From: Phycisphaeraceae bacterium
GTDB lineage: Bacteria; Planctomycetota; Phycisphaerae; Phycisphaerales; UBA1924
Direction of reading: 5' to 3'
DNA: 64,000 bases
NCBI GenBank assembly: GCA_019636495.1
Contig: JAHBXL010000015.1
Span: 60,220-124,219 of the forward strand
In this document: positions 15,224-23,648 of the stretch, one piece after another
How the letters are laid out: each line of letters opens with the position of its first letter
Numbering within the stretch: position 1 is the first letter of the stretch
Notes under the pieces: generated by a model
What the model was told of the DNA's origin: nothing
Seen by the model: only the letters and a program-made list of their open reading frames with translations
Databases searched by the model: none
Program-made: the position numbers and the translations under genes

Positions 15224-17779
15224 ATGACCACCTTCGCGTCGCCCGCTGTCGCCGCGCCCTTTCCCGGCCCCATTGCGCCGGCGATTCCCGGTGGCACGGC
15301 CGCGCCCGTCGGAGGTGGGGCAGGGGGGCTCGGGCCAAGTGGGGGGTGCGGCGGGGCGGTCGGCGGCGTCGGCTACACGCGGGAGGACCTTGTCCGCCTC
15401 GGCAAGGCCGATCGGCTATGGGCCTTTGTCCCATTGGTCGCCCAAGCCCTTGGCCGAGCCGACTCGCCCGCCGCGAATGACCCGGTGCTGCGTTATCTTG
15501 CGGCGACGAACTTCGCGGCCCTAGGCCTGCGAACCCTCGCCACGGAGCAGATCGAGGCACTTCCGGAGGCGGTGCGGGGTGATCCATCGGTCGTGCCGCT
15601 GCGGCAGGCGATCGGCGCGCTGCCCGATGACCGCCTCGATGGGCCGATGCGTGTGCGGACCTGCCGCGAGAATGTGCGGGCGATGCTCGATGCGGGCGTG
15701 CATGGCGCCGAGGCGCTCGCGGCCGCGCTGGCCGAGTGGGAAACTCGGGCGCTCTCGGGCGCGGAGGTGTACCTGCGCACGCGCGATGGGAACATCGTCG
15801 TACAGGCAGCGCCCGGCACGCTGCGGCTGCGGCACGCGGCTGACATCGCCGGGCAGGTGGAGTCGTTGCGACTGCCGCACGAAGCGACCGGCCCGACCAA
15901 CATCAAGCCCTACGTGATCGAGAGCGCGGACCCGCCGTGGTTGCTGAGGCGCGTGCTCCGCGCGACGCCTGTTCAGCCCGATGGCTATCGCGTGCGTGTC
16001 TCCCTGGTGCAGCGCTCCGCGCCGGAACTGCTCGATGGTCTCTCGATGGCCGATCTGCGCGCGGAGTTGTCGACCGACCGCCTGAGCGTGCATGTCGGCG
16101 ACGACGCGTCGCAACGTCTCGAGCGCGAACTGCTGTCGCGCACCGACACGATCGTGCATGGGCACTTCCTCGGCCTGCCGGCACGCGGGCCCGAGTCTGG
16201 CGGCGCGGGCCGGTGCGATCCGCCGCCCGATCAGGTCGTGCAGCGCGTGGTGGTCGCCCAGCAAGCCGAGGCCCTGCGGCTCGAGTCGGCGGTGCGGGTT
16301 GAGTACACCGGGCGCGATGCGGCGTGGTATGCGCGGCGATTCTCGCACTCCGGCGAGCCGCTGCGCGTGCTCATTCCCACGTGCCGCTATTCGACTTTCA
16401 TCCGGCACGCCGCGGCGGATCTGGCTGCCGCGCTCGAGGGCGCGGGGTGTACTTCGCGGTTGCTGATCGAGCCCGACGACTGCGCGCAACTCTCAAGCAA
16501 TGCCTATCTCCGCGCATTCGCGGAGTTCCGGCCCGACCTGGTCGTGCTGATCAACTACACCCGCGCGAACATCGGCGCGGCGATCCCCGAGGGTGTGCCG
16601 GTGGTCACGTGGGTGCAGGACGCGATGCCGCACCTGTTCGATGAGCGCGCCGGCGCTTCGATGGGCGCGCTCGACTTTGTCGTTGGCCACACGCACGTCG
16701 AGTTGTACGAGCGGTTCAACTATCCCGAGCGCAACCGCCTGAAACTGCCGGTGACCGCCAGTACGCGCAAGTTCCACGATGCGCCGGTCGGCGACGCGGC
16801 GACGGCACGCGTGGCGTGCGATGTGGCCTTCATCACCCATCACAGCGAGACTCCCCGGCGTCTGCACGAGCGCCTGTGCCGCGAGGCGGCGCACAGCCCG
16901 GCCGTCGTGCGGCTGTTCGAGGAACTCCGCCCCCGGATCGAGGCGCTGGTCGCGCGCGCAGGCGAGGCGCCGGTCATGACCGAACTGCGCGCGACCATCG
17001 AGCGCTGCACGATCGACGTGCTGGGGCGCGAGCCCGATGCGCGCGCCGCCGCGATGATCCGCAACCAGTACGCCTTTCCGCTGGCCGACAGGCTGGTGCG
17101 CCACCGAGTTTTGGAGTGGGCCGCCGAAGCCTGCGCCCGGCGCGGCTGGTCGATGCGGCTGTTCGGGCGCGGGTGGGATCGGCACGAACGACTGTCGCAC
17201 CTGGCCGGGCCGGAACTCGCCCACGGCGAGGATCTGCGCGCTGCGTACCAATCGGCCGCCGCGACCGTGCACGCCTCGATCCACTGGCTGTACCACCAGC
17301 GCGTGATGGAGTGCGCGCTCTCCGGCGGCCTGCCGCTGGTGTTCCTCAAGGGGGACGATCTCTCGCTGCTGCGCGCCTACGCGCTGTCGAGCGTGGAGGG
17401 CGCATCGGGTGAAACCGCCTGCGCGGCGGACAGCGCCGAGGCGATGATGTTCATCGCCAACCTGCAGCGGCTTGGCAGGCCCGTGAGCCCCGTATGGGGC
17501 GCACTGCCCCACGATCCGGCGCGCGACCGTGCGTGCAGGGCGCAGTGGGCGGGCATGCCCCGCGCGCATGGCGCGGCGTTCCTGCTCGGCGATCTGGCCG
17601 AGACCACCTTCTCGACGCCCGCGAGTTTCGAGGCAGCGCTCGCACGCGCCGTCGAGCGCGGGCCGCGACGCGAGAGCCTCTCGCGCGGGATCGCCGCGCG
17701 AGTGCGCGAGCACTACTCCACGGAGCACGCCGCGGCGAAGATCATCGAACTGGTTCGCGACTCGCTCGGCGCAGACTAG
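15224..17779 (+). CDS. CgeB-like glycosyltransferase with large N-terminal region
   Basis: A long protein (851 residues). The C-terminal half (about 400-845) looks like a GT-B transferase of the CgeB/glycosyl transferase family 1 kind: L-R-V-L-I-P-T-C-R-Y, D-L-V-V-L-I-N-Y-T-R, P-V-V-T-W-V-Q-D, then the nucleotide-binding half with L-F-G-R-G-W-D-R and the H-A-S-I-H-W-L-Y-H-Q-R-V-M-E-C family motif. The N-terminal 400 residues are not recognised; the first 60 are Gly/Pro/Ala-rich and probably disordered. ATG 15224 has GGAGAG upstream; earlier in-frame starts would read through the divergent promoter region. It is divergent from the HldE-like gene. Substrate unknown; probable polysaccharide or glycoprotein glycosylation. 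Confidence 0.75.
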   Translation: MTTFASPAVAAPFPGPIAPAIPGGTAAPVGGGAGGLGPSGGCGGAVGGVGYTREDLVRLGKADRLWAFVPLVAQALGRADSPAANDPVLRYLAATNFAALGLRTLATEQIEALPEAVRGDPSVVPLRQAIGALPDDRLDGPMRVRTCRENVRAMLDAGVHGAEALAAALAEWETRALSGAEVYLRTRDGNIVVQAAPGTLRLRHAADIAGQVESLRLPHEATGPTNIKPYVIESADPPWLLRRVLRATPVQPDGYRVRVSLVQRSAPELLDGLSMADLRAELSTDRLSVHVGDDASQRLERELLSRTDTIVHGHFLGLPARGPESGGAGRCDPPPDQVVQRVVVAQQAEALRLESAVRVEYTGRDAAWYARRFSHSGEPLRVLIPTCRYSTFIRHAAADLAAALEGAGCTSRLLIEPDDCAQLSSNAYLRAFAEFRPDLVVLINYTRANIGAAIPEGVPVVTWVQDAMPHLFDERAGASMGALDFVVGHTHVELYERFNYPERNRLKLPVTASTRKFHDAPVGDAATARVACDVAFITHHSETPRRLHERLCREAAHSPAVVRLFEELRPRIEALVARAGEAPVMTELRATIERCTIDVLGREPDARAAAMIRNQYAFPLADRLVRHRVLEWAAEACARRGWSMRLFGRGWDRHERLSHLAGPELAHGEDLRAAYQSAAATVHASIHWLYHQRVMECALSGGLPLVFLKGDDLSLLRAYALSSVEGASGETACAADSAEAMMFIANLQRLGRPVSPVWGALPHDPARDRACRAQWAGMPRAHGAAFLLGDLAETTFSTPASFEAALARAVERGPRRESLSRGIAARVREHYSTEHAAAKIIELVRDSLGAD

Positions 17780-18888
17780 CCCAGCACGCGCATGCAGATC
17801 GCCATCGCTTCGTCCACCCGGTCCGCCACGGCGTGCAGGTCGGGCTCGGCCGTTTCGGGCGCGGCAAAGGCCTTGAACTCCTCGCGCAGCGCGGGGTCGA
17901 CGGGCATGTTGCGAGAATCCGTCTCCGCCAGCGCGCGTTGCGCATCGGGCGAGAGCAGGTACTCGACCAGTTCCGCCGCCTCGGCGCGGTTCGCGCCGCC
18001 CTTGGCGAGCGCCACGGTGTTGGGGATCAGCAGCGAGCCCATGCCCGGCAGATCGGCGCTGCCCGGCGCTTCCGCATCGCTGTTGCGAGTGTCCTTGCGC
18101 TCCCACGCCAGTTCGACCGGCCACCTCTCACGCTGCCCGGCGAAGACATCGTCGGTGTCCGTCAGTCCGACGCGGCACTCGCCGCGCGCCACCGCCGCGA
18201 CCACCGATGCGTTCCCATCCAGCACACGCACGCCGTTGGCCTTGAGCGCGGTCAGCCAGCGCTCGAACGCCTCCGCGCCGAACCGGTGAACGACCGCCGC
18301 GAAGTGCCCCCGCGTGGTGCCGAACTGCGGCCGCGCGATCGCGATGCGCCCCTTGAACTCGGGCCGCAACAGCCCGCCCAGCGTCCGCGGTGCATCGCCC
18401 GCCTCGACGAACCTGGTGTTGTAGACGAACACCCGCGCGCGACTGCCGAAGCCGTACCACGTCCGGTCGGGCGCTCGGAGGTGCGCCGGCCAGCCGCCGT
18501 GCGGTTTCATGTGCTCCTCCGCGCGGGGCGCGGCGGTCTCCGCAAGCACACCCGCCCGGGAAAGCCGGATGGTCCCGAACGGCTCGCTCGACCACCACAC
18601 GTCGCAGCGTGTCCGCCCGGCCGCCGCCTCATGTTCGGTGAGCAGCCTCTGCATCAGTCCCGTGGTCTTGGTCGCCTCGGTGTCCATTACCGCGTCCACG
18701 CGGATGCCCGTGGCCTTGGTGAACGCCGCGAACACCACCCGCGCATACACCGAGTCGGCCGACGTGTAGCAGACCACGCGCCTGTCGCCGGGTCCGCGGG
18801 CGAGCAAGCGCGCGCCGGGGATGCTCGCCGCCGCGAAACCCGCGGCCGCCGCCAAGGTGAACCGACGGCGCGAAAGAGGAACGGTCAT
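17776..18888 (-). CDS. Tat-exported extracellular solute-binding protein
   Basis: Periplasmic binding protein of the family 1/Fe(III) type, 370 residues. The N-terminus carries a Tat signal, S-R-R-R-F-T-L followed by an Ala-rich hydrophobic stretch. The mature part starts R-V-V-C-Y-T-S-A-D-S, as in FutA/AfuA iron-binding proteins, with the later motifs W-W-S-S-E-P and V-A-A-V-A-R-G-E. Iron as ligand is a guess from family resemblance; tyrosines that would bind iron are only partly identifiable. No permease or ATPase gene is adjacent, so the transporter partners are elsewhere or it acts alone. It converges with the CgeB-like gene, overlapping it by four bases. Confidence 0.8.
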   Translation of the reverse strand: MTVPLSRRRFTLAAAAGFAAASIPGARLLARGPGDRRVVCYTSADSVYARVVFAAFTKATGIRVDAVMDTEATKTTGLMQRLLTEHEAAAGRTRCDVWWSSEPFGTIRLSRAGVLAETAAPRAEEHMKPHGGWPAHLRAPDRTWYGFGSRARVFVYNTRFVEAGDAPRTLGGLLRPEFKGRIAIARPQFGTTRGHFAAVVHRFGAEAFERWLTALKANGVRVLDGNASVVAAVARGECRVGLTDTDDVFAGQRERWPVELAWERKDTRNSDAEAPGSADLPGMGSLLIPNTVALAKGGANRAEAAELVEYLLSPDAQRALAETDSRNMPVDPALREEFKAFAAPETAEPDLHAVADRVDEAMAICMRVLG

Positions 18889-18934
18889 CGGGCTCCTTGC
18901 CTCGCCGGACGAGATGGAGAGATCGGCCGCGGGC

Positions 18935-20707
18935 CTACTTCTTGTCGGCGTCCTGCGCGGGCTGAGCCGGCGCGGCGGGCTTGCCGCCGCCCTTTTCCTT
19001 CAGCGTGCCGAAGTAGGCCTTCACCGCCTCATGGAACTCTCGTGGGATGGCGTTCTGCTCGATCGCATCCGTCGCCGCCTGATCGGCCGTCGCGACGACC
19101 TGCGCGAACGCCGCCTTGCTCTCGCCCTTGATGCTGTCGCCCTCTACCAGGCGCGAGCCGACGATCGGTCCCTCGCCCTGCGGACCGATGGCCTTGCGCT
19201 TGACGGTTTCGAAGTCCGCCGCGGCCTCGCCCGGCTCTCCGCCGCGGCCCTGGCCCGGCCCGCCCGAGCCCATGCCCTGATTCTGCGAATAGCCCGCGGC
19301 CCACGGCTTGGTGCCGGGCATTCCGCCGGCGCACTCGCCCATGCCCTCGCACTCGCCGCCCTGGCAGAGCGACTGCATCTGCGCCTTGCACTCCGAGAGC
19401 GCGGCGTCGGCCATCTCCATCTCCATCGCGAGTTGCTCGAGTTGCGAGAGTTGGTCGCCCAGTTCTCCCATCGAGCCCTGCTGCCCCTCGCCGCTCTGCG
19501 CCATCTCGCTGGCCGCGCTCTTGACCGCGCCGGCAAGCGATTCCATCGCGCTCTGGCACTGGCTCTGGCTGTTGCACATCTGCTCGAGTTGCTGCTTCTG
19601 CTCGGGCGAGAGATTCTCGGCCTTCTCCAGTGCTTCCTTCACCTGCTCCGGCGTGGCGTTGGCCAAACTCGGATCCAGACCCGCTTCCTGCAGTTTCTTC
19701 TCGAGTTGTTCCTTGTTCTGCGCGAGTTTCTCCAACTGCTCGGCCATCTTCTTCAACTGTTCGGCGAGTTTCTGCTTGTCCTCTTCGCTCAGGTTGCCCG
19801 CCGCGGCCTGCTCCTGCATCTTCTGCAGTTCAGCGCGGGCCTGCTTGAAATCCCCGGCTTGCAGCGCCTTGGAGAGGTCCGCGAGTTCATCGCCGGGCCG
19901 CTGCAATTGCCCGAGTTTGTCCTTGAGCGTCTCGAGTTTCTGGCCCTTCTCGCCCTGCTTGAGTTGTTCGAGGCGGTCGGCCAGCCGCGTCAGGTCCTTC
20001 AGCGCTGCGCGCCGGATCTCCTCCGGGCTCGAGGGCTCGGGCTTCTCGCCGCCCGGCTCCGCCGCGGGCTCGTCGGGTTCCAGACCGAGTTTCTCGAACG
20101 TGTCCTGCTTGAGTTTCTCGACCGCGCGCTGCTCCGCAACGGCGATCGTGCGCTGCTCCTCGACTTCTTTCTTCGCCATGGCGTTCTGGTACCAGCCCAG
20201 CACGTCCATCCGAGGCAGCGCGAGAAACACGACCGCCAGCGCAAGGCCCAGCGCCAGCGGCACGGGCCAGAATCGCGGCGGCTGGATGGGCACCGCCTGC
20301 GACAGGCGCACGCCCCGCGCCGAACGCGCGGCCGACTCCACCGTCGCCTTCGACCACGGGTCGGTCGCGTGCTCGATGTACATCGCCGTGCTGATCGCCT
20401 CGCGGAGGTTCGCGCCCTCGTCGACGCGTCGCGCAACCGCCTTGCGATCGGCCAGCGTAAAGAGCGTCCAGACCAGCGCAACCACCGCCGCGCCGGCCGA
20501 CGACCAAATCGCAACGACTTTCCAGAACTCGACGCTGGTCATTCCTTCGCCGCCGACCATGGCGGTAAAGGCGAACACCTGCTCGGCAATGCGCAGAACA
20601 ATCAGGCCCGCGAGCACCACGGCCAGCGCAACCACCAGATTGCGAATGTACGCGATCGCACCCACACGCCACGCCGCGGCACGGACCACACGACGGATGT
20701 CGTTCAT
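18935..20707 (-). CDS. Membrane-anchored coiled-coil protein
   Basis: Uncharacterised protein of 590 residues. Two N-terminal hydrophobic segments (about 20-75) and a third at about 145-165 place the N-terminus in the inner membrane. From residue 180 to 420 there are long Glu/Lys/Gln/Leu heptads (for example E-E-D-K-Q-K-L-A-E-Q-L-K-K-M-A), a strong coiled coil. A Met/Ser/Gln/Gly-rich linker with several Cys-Gln and G-G-E-C-E-G-M phrases follows, then a short C-terminal domain and a Pro/Ala/Lys tail. Layout recalls DUF4175-type proteins and planctomycete 'helicase-like' coiled coils, but I cannot assign a function. ATG 20707 has a perfect AGGAGGT ribosome site, so it should be well expressed. 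Confidence 0.75.
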   Translation of the reverse strand: MNDIRRVVRAAAWRVGAIAYIRNLVVALAVVLAGLIVLRIAEQVFAFTAMVGGEGMTSVEFWKVVAIWSSAGAAVVALVWTLFTLADRKAVARRVDEGANLREAISTAMYIEHATDPWSKATVESAARSARGVRLSQAVPIQPPRFWPVPLALGLALAVVFLALPRMDVLGWYQNAMAKKEVEEQRTIAVAEQRAVEKLKQDTFEKLGLEPDEPAAEPGGEKPEPSSPEEIRRAALKDLTRLADRLEQLKQGEKGQKLETLKDKLGQLQRPGDELADLSKALQAGDFKQARAELQKMQEQAAAGNLSEEDKQKLAEQLKKMAEQLEKLAQNKEQLEKKLQEAGLDPSLANATPEQVKEALEKAENLSPEQKQQLEQMCNSQSQCQSAMESLAGAVKSAASEMAQSGEGQQGSMGELGDQLSQLEQLAMEMEMADAALSECKAQMQSLCQGGECEGMGECAGGMPGTKPWAAGYSQNQGMGSGGPGQGRGGEPGEAAADFETVKRKAIGPQGEGPIVGSRLVEGDSIKGESKAAFAQVVATADQAATDAIEQNAIPREFHEAVKAYFGTLKEKGGGKPAAPAQPAQDADKK

Positions 20708-20766
20708 GGTGACCTCCTGCTGACACACCATGGCCGGACGGCAGGCCCGGTCCAAGGGCTTGTACC

Positions 20767-20772
20767 AGTGTA
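20767..20772 (-). promoter_or_regulatory. Candidate -10 box for the coiled-coil protein gene
   Basis: TACACT on the minus strand inside an AT-richer island, 60 bases before ATG 20707. The same hexamer occurs as the -10 of the DUF4258 operon (27996-28001). No clear -35. Confidence 0.35.
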
Positions 20773-20886
20773 TTCGGCAGCAGGGGTCAGTATGTTTGTA
20801 TTTTTGAAGTTTGTCAGGGTAAATTGGCCGCTTTGTCGCGACAAATGCGGCGAGGCCTGAACTGGCGAAGCCGCTCAAAGTCGGCG

Positions 20887-22287
20887 ATGATGCTCCCAAT
20901 GGCCTGGACCCGATTCAGCCAAGGTGAGGTCGATGGCCTGTTCGCAGCGCTCCGCGCCCGCGACCCGTTCGGCCATCGCGTGCACACGATGTTCGCCTGT
21001 GCGGCGTGTTTCTTTGCCGGCTGGCCGACAACGTGGCTGGAAATGGGCTGCATCGGCGTGTTTCTGTGTTGCGGCGTGCGGTTGTTCTCGCACCACCGCA
21101 TCCTCGGCCCGCTGGTCTGGGAGTGGCCGCTGCGACTCATGCTCCTCTGGCTGGCGTGGTCCGGGCTGTCGCTGGCGTGGACCGCGGGGACGCGCCAGGA
21201 GTGGCTCGAGGAGTGGGGTGTCATCCGCTACGCGCTGCTCATCCCTGCGCTCTGGCCGGTCATGAACGAGCGACGATGGCTGGTCGCCGCGCTCGCCGCG
21301 GGCGCATTGTGCGGAAACCTGTCGCAGGTGGCGCACACCCTTGGCCGTGCGGCGGAGATCGACTGGCTCACGTGGTCGCGATTCGACGACCGCAACAGCG
21401 GGTGGTGGGACCCGGTGGTGGGCGGCTCGGTGCTGTGCGCCGCGCTGGGCCTGCACCTTGCCGCGCTGGCGCTGGGCCGGAGTGCACGCGAGCGCGCGCT
21501 CGGCGGCGTGCTCGCTGCGGCGACACTCGTCGGCATCGCCGCGACCGGCACGCGCGGTGCATGGATCGGCGCGGCGGGGCTGGTGGCCTTCGCGCTGCTG
21601 CTGGGCACGGGGAGCACATTGGTCGGACGGCGCGAGTCCGCTGACCCGAATGCCCGTGGCACACTCAAAGTCACCAGCGCGCGATTGGCGATCGGCGCAT
21701 TGGCTGTGCTGTTCTGCGCCGGCGCGGTGTGGGTCGCCGCGGGCCCCACGATCATCAGCCGAGTCCGAGAGACCCGTGCCGAGATGGATCGCGCCATGCG
21801 CGGCGACCTCGACACGTTCACCGGTCAGCGACTGGCGATGTGGGGTTGGTCGTGGCGAGCGGTGCGCGAGCACCCGATCCGCGGCATTGGCGCGGGCGGG
21901 TTTCGTGCCTGGGTCGATGAACGCAGCACCGCCGATGCGCGCGAGCGCAACGAGCCCGTGCCCAAGCCCATGCTGCACGGCCACGCGCACTCGTGGTTCA
22001 TCCACGCCGCGGCGGCGACCGGCGTGACCGGCTTCGGATTGATGCTCGCGCTGGCCGCGACCTGTGCATGGAACGGCCTGCGTGAAGGCGGGCCCGCAGG
22101 AGGGCGCGCCAAGTGGAGCGCCGGCTACGACGCCGGGCCCGCGTTCGCTCTTGTCGGTCTCGCCGCAGCCGGTTTGTTCGACACCATCCACGTCAACCAG
22201 CAGACATCGTTCTGGCTCTGGCTCCTGGTCGCGCTCTGCATGAGGCACCGTCCCGCAATGCGCGGCACACCGGGGGCACCCCCATGA
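20887..22287 (+). CDS. O-antigen ligase / polymerase family membrane protein
   Basis: Polytopic membrane protein of about 466 residues with ten or more hydrophobic helices. Near residues 310-390 it carries the WaaL/Wzy_C signature: F-T-G-Q-R-L-A-M-W...R-E-H-P-I-R-G-I-G-A-G-G-F, followed by the H-G-H-A-H-S-W-F periplasmic histidines. Members join a lipid-linked glycan to an acceptor or polymerise repeat units. ATG 20887 is the best in-frame start before the first helix; ATG 20845 and TTG 20824 are alternatives and none has a good ribosome site. Its TGA overlaps the ATG of the following glycosyltransferase (ATGA), so the two work as an operon. Confidence 0.82.
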   Translation: MMLPMAWTRFSQGEVDGLFAALRARDPFGHRVHTMFACAACFFAGWPTTWLEMGCIGVFLCCGVRLFSHHRILGPLVWEWPLRLMLLWLAWSGLSLAWTAGTRQEWLEEWGVIRYALLIPALWPVMNERRWLVAALAAGALCGNLSQVAHTLGRAAEIDWLTWSRFDDRNSGWWDPVVGGSVLCAALGLHLAALALGRSARERALGGVLAAATLVGIAATGTRGAWIGAAGLVAFALLLGTGSTLVGRRESADPNARGTLKVTSARLAIGALAVLFCAGAVWVAAGPTIISRVRETRAEMDRAMRGDLDTFTGQRLAMWGWSWRAVREHPIRGIGAGGFRAWVDERSTADARERNEPVPKPMLHGHAHSWFIHAAAATGVTGFGLMLALAATCAWNGLREGGPAGGRAKWSAGYDAGPAFALVGLAAAGLFDTIHVNQQTSFWLWLLVALCMRHRPAMRGTPGAPP

Positions 22288-23522
22288 ACGTACTCATTGT
22301 CGCGGGCCGTCTCCCCGGCCCGCCGTGGACGGTCACGGGCACGCTCCGTCTCATCGCCCGCGGCCTCGCTGCCCGTGGGCACGAAGTCGCCATCGCGTGC
22401 CAGGGCGTGGACGACCCCCAGAGTCAGGCCCCGAGCCCGGTTATTGCGCGCGCGCCCTATGAGCAGAACGGCAGCGACTGGCCGCGCGGCCTTGGCCATT
22501 GGGCCCGGCGCGTCGCCTCCCGCGGTGCGTTCGACGCGGTGCTGTCGCTGTCGCGCTGTGTCCGTGGCGATCTCTGGATGCCGCTGGGGCCGACGCCGGG
22601 AGCGTGGATGTCCGGCGTGCTCGAAGCGCACGGGCCGATCGGCCTTGCCAAGGCTCTGTACCGGCATGCGGGTGTGCTGGCCGCGGCGCGCGCCGGGGAG
22701 AGGCCGGGCCGAATCGCCGTTATCGGGAAGGCGAGCCGGGATGCAGCGCGATCGGCGCTCGCCGCGCAACGGCTCGATACCCGAGTTGTCGCGCTCCCGT
22801 TCTTTTCGTCATTGCGCGCGCCCGACCCGATTACCCGCGAGCGCTGGCGGGCTGAGTTGCGCAGCGCGATCGGCGTGCGCGAGGCCGACACCCTCGCGCT
22901 GGTGTCCAGTGTCGGGCATGTCGGCGATTCGCTCGCGAATGTTCTGGCCGCGCTGCCGCGCATCAACGGCACGACCGCCCGCGGCGGTTCCTGCATCGCG
23001 CTCGTCCTGGCGCGAGACATCTACCACGCCCACGACCAGGCCGTTCGTGCCGGCTGCACCGAGTGGGTGCGCATCCTCGGGCCGACATCGCGCATCGCCG
23101 CCGCGCTGGCTGCGTGCGACGTCGCCCTCGTGCCCGAGCCCGCGCCCGTTGGTGCCGATGCGTTCTCTCGGGGCGATTCCGGACGCTTCGCCGCCGACGC
23201 GCTCCGCATGGCCCGACCGGTTCTTGCCGAGCCGTTTGCGCCCGGTGCGGAACTCGTTCGCGCGCAGCCGCCGCTGGGCGATCCGGGCTCCATCGTCCGG
23301 TCCGATGGAGTCGAACCCGTTGCCACCGCATGGGCGCGGGCGATCGGCAAGGCCATGGACCCCGCCTGGCGCGACCGCGCCACCCTCGCCGCCGCCGCGG
23401 CGGGCGAGCAACTGGGCGAGAACGGTTTCCTCGATGCGATCGAGGAGTGTCTTCACGCCGCCATCGGCGAGCGCCGGCGCGCCCCGGGCCCACGGCGGGA
23501 CGGGGCTCGAATCAAGGGCTGA
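22284..23522 (+). CDS. GT4-like glycosyltransferase
   Basis: Probable GT-B glycosyltransferase of 412 residues. It starts M-N-V-L-I-V-A-G-R-L-P-G-P-P-W with the GT4-like G-T-L-R-L-I-A-R-G-L-A-A-R-G-H acceptor-domain opening. The second half keeps the donor-domain order: a short I-L-G-P-T-S-R-I-A segment, then A-A-C-D-V-A-L-V-P-E-P and F-A-A-D-A-L-R-M-A-R-P-V-L-A. The usual E-x7-E motif is weak (residues near P-E-P-A-P), so the family assignment is moderate. Translationally coupled to the O-antigen ligase upstream by a four-base overlap. Confidence 0.7.
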   Translation: MNVLIVAGRLPGPPWTVTGTLRLIARGLAARGHEVAIACQGVDDPQSQAPSPVIARAPYEQNGSDWPRGLGHWARRVASRGAFDAVLSLSRCVRGDLWMPLGPTPGAWMSGVLEAHGPIGLAKALYRHAGVLAAARAGERPGRIAVIGKASRDAARSALAAQRLDTRVVALPFFSSLRAPDPITRERWRAELRSAIGVREADTLALVSSVGHVGDSLANVLAALPRINGTTARGGSCIALVLARDIYHAHDQAVRAGCTEWVRILGPTSRIAAALAACDVALVPEPAPVGADAFSRGDSGRFAADALRMARPVLAEPFAPGAELVRAQPPLGDPGSIVRSDGVEPVATAWARAIGKAMDPAWRDRATLAAAAAGEQLGENGFLDAIEECLHAAIGERRRAPGPRRDGARIKG

Positions 23523-23648
23523 GTAATGGGCCGCGCCGGTCCGTTGCTCGGCAGGTTGGATGCCGCGTGTATCGCGACTTACCGTACCGGGTCGCGATGC
23601 CGCGCGGAGTGCAGTCCGCGCCTGCGGGATGCCGGATAAGGACACTTG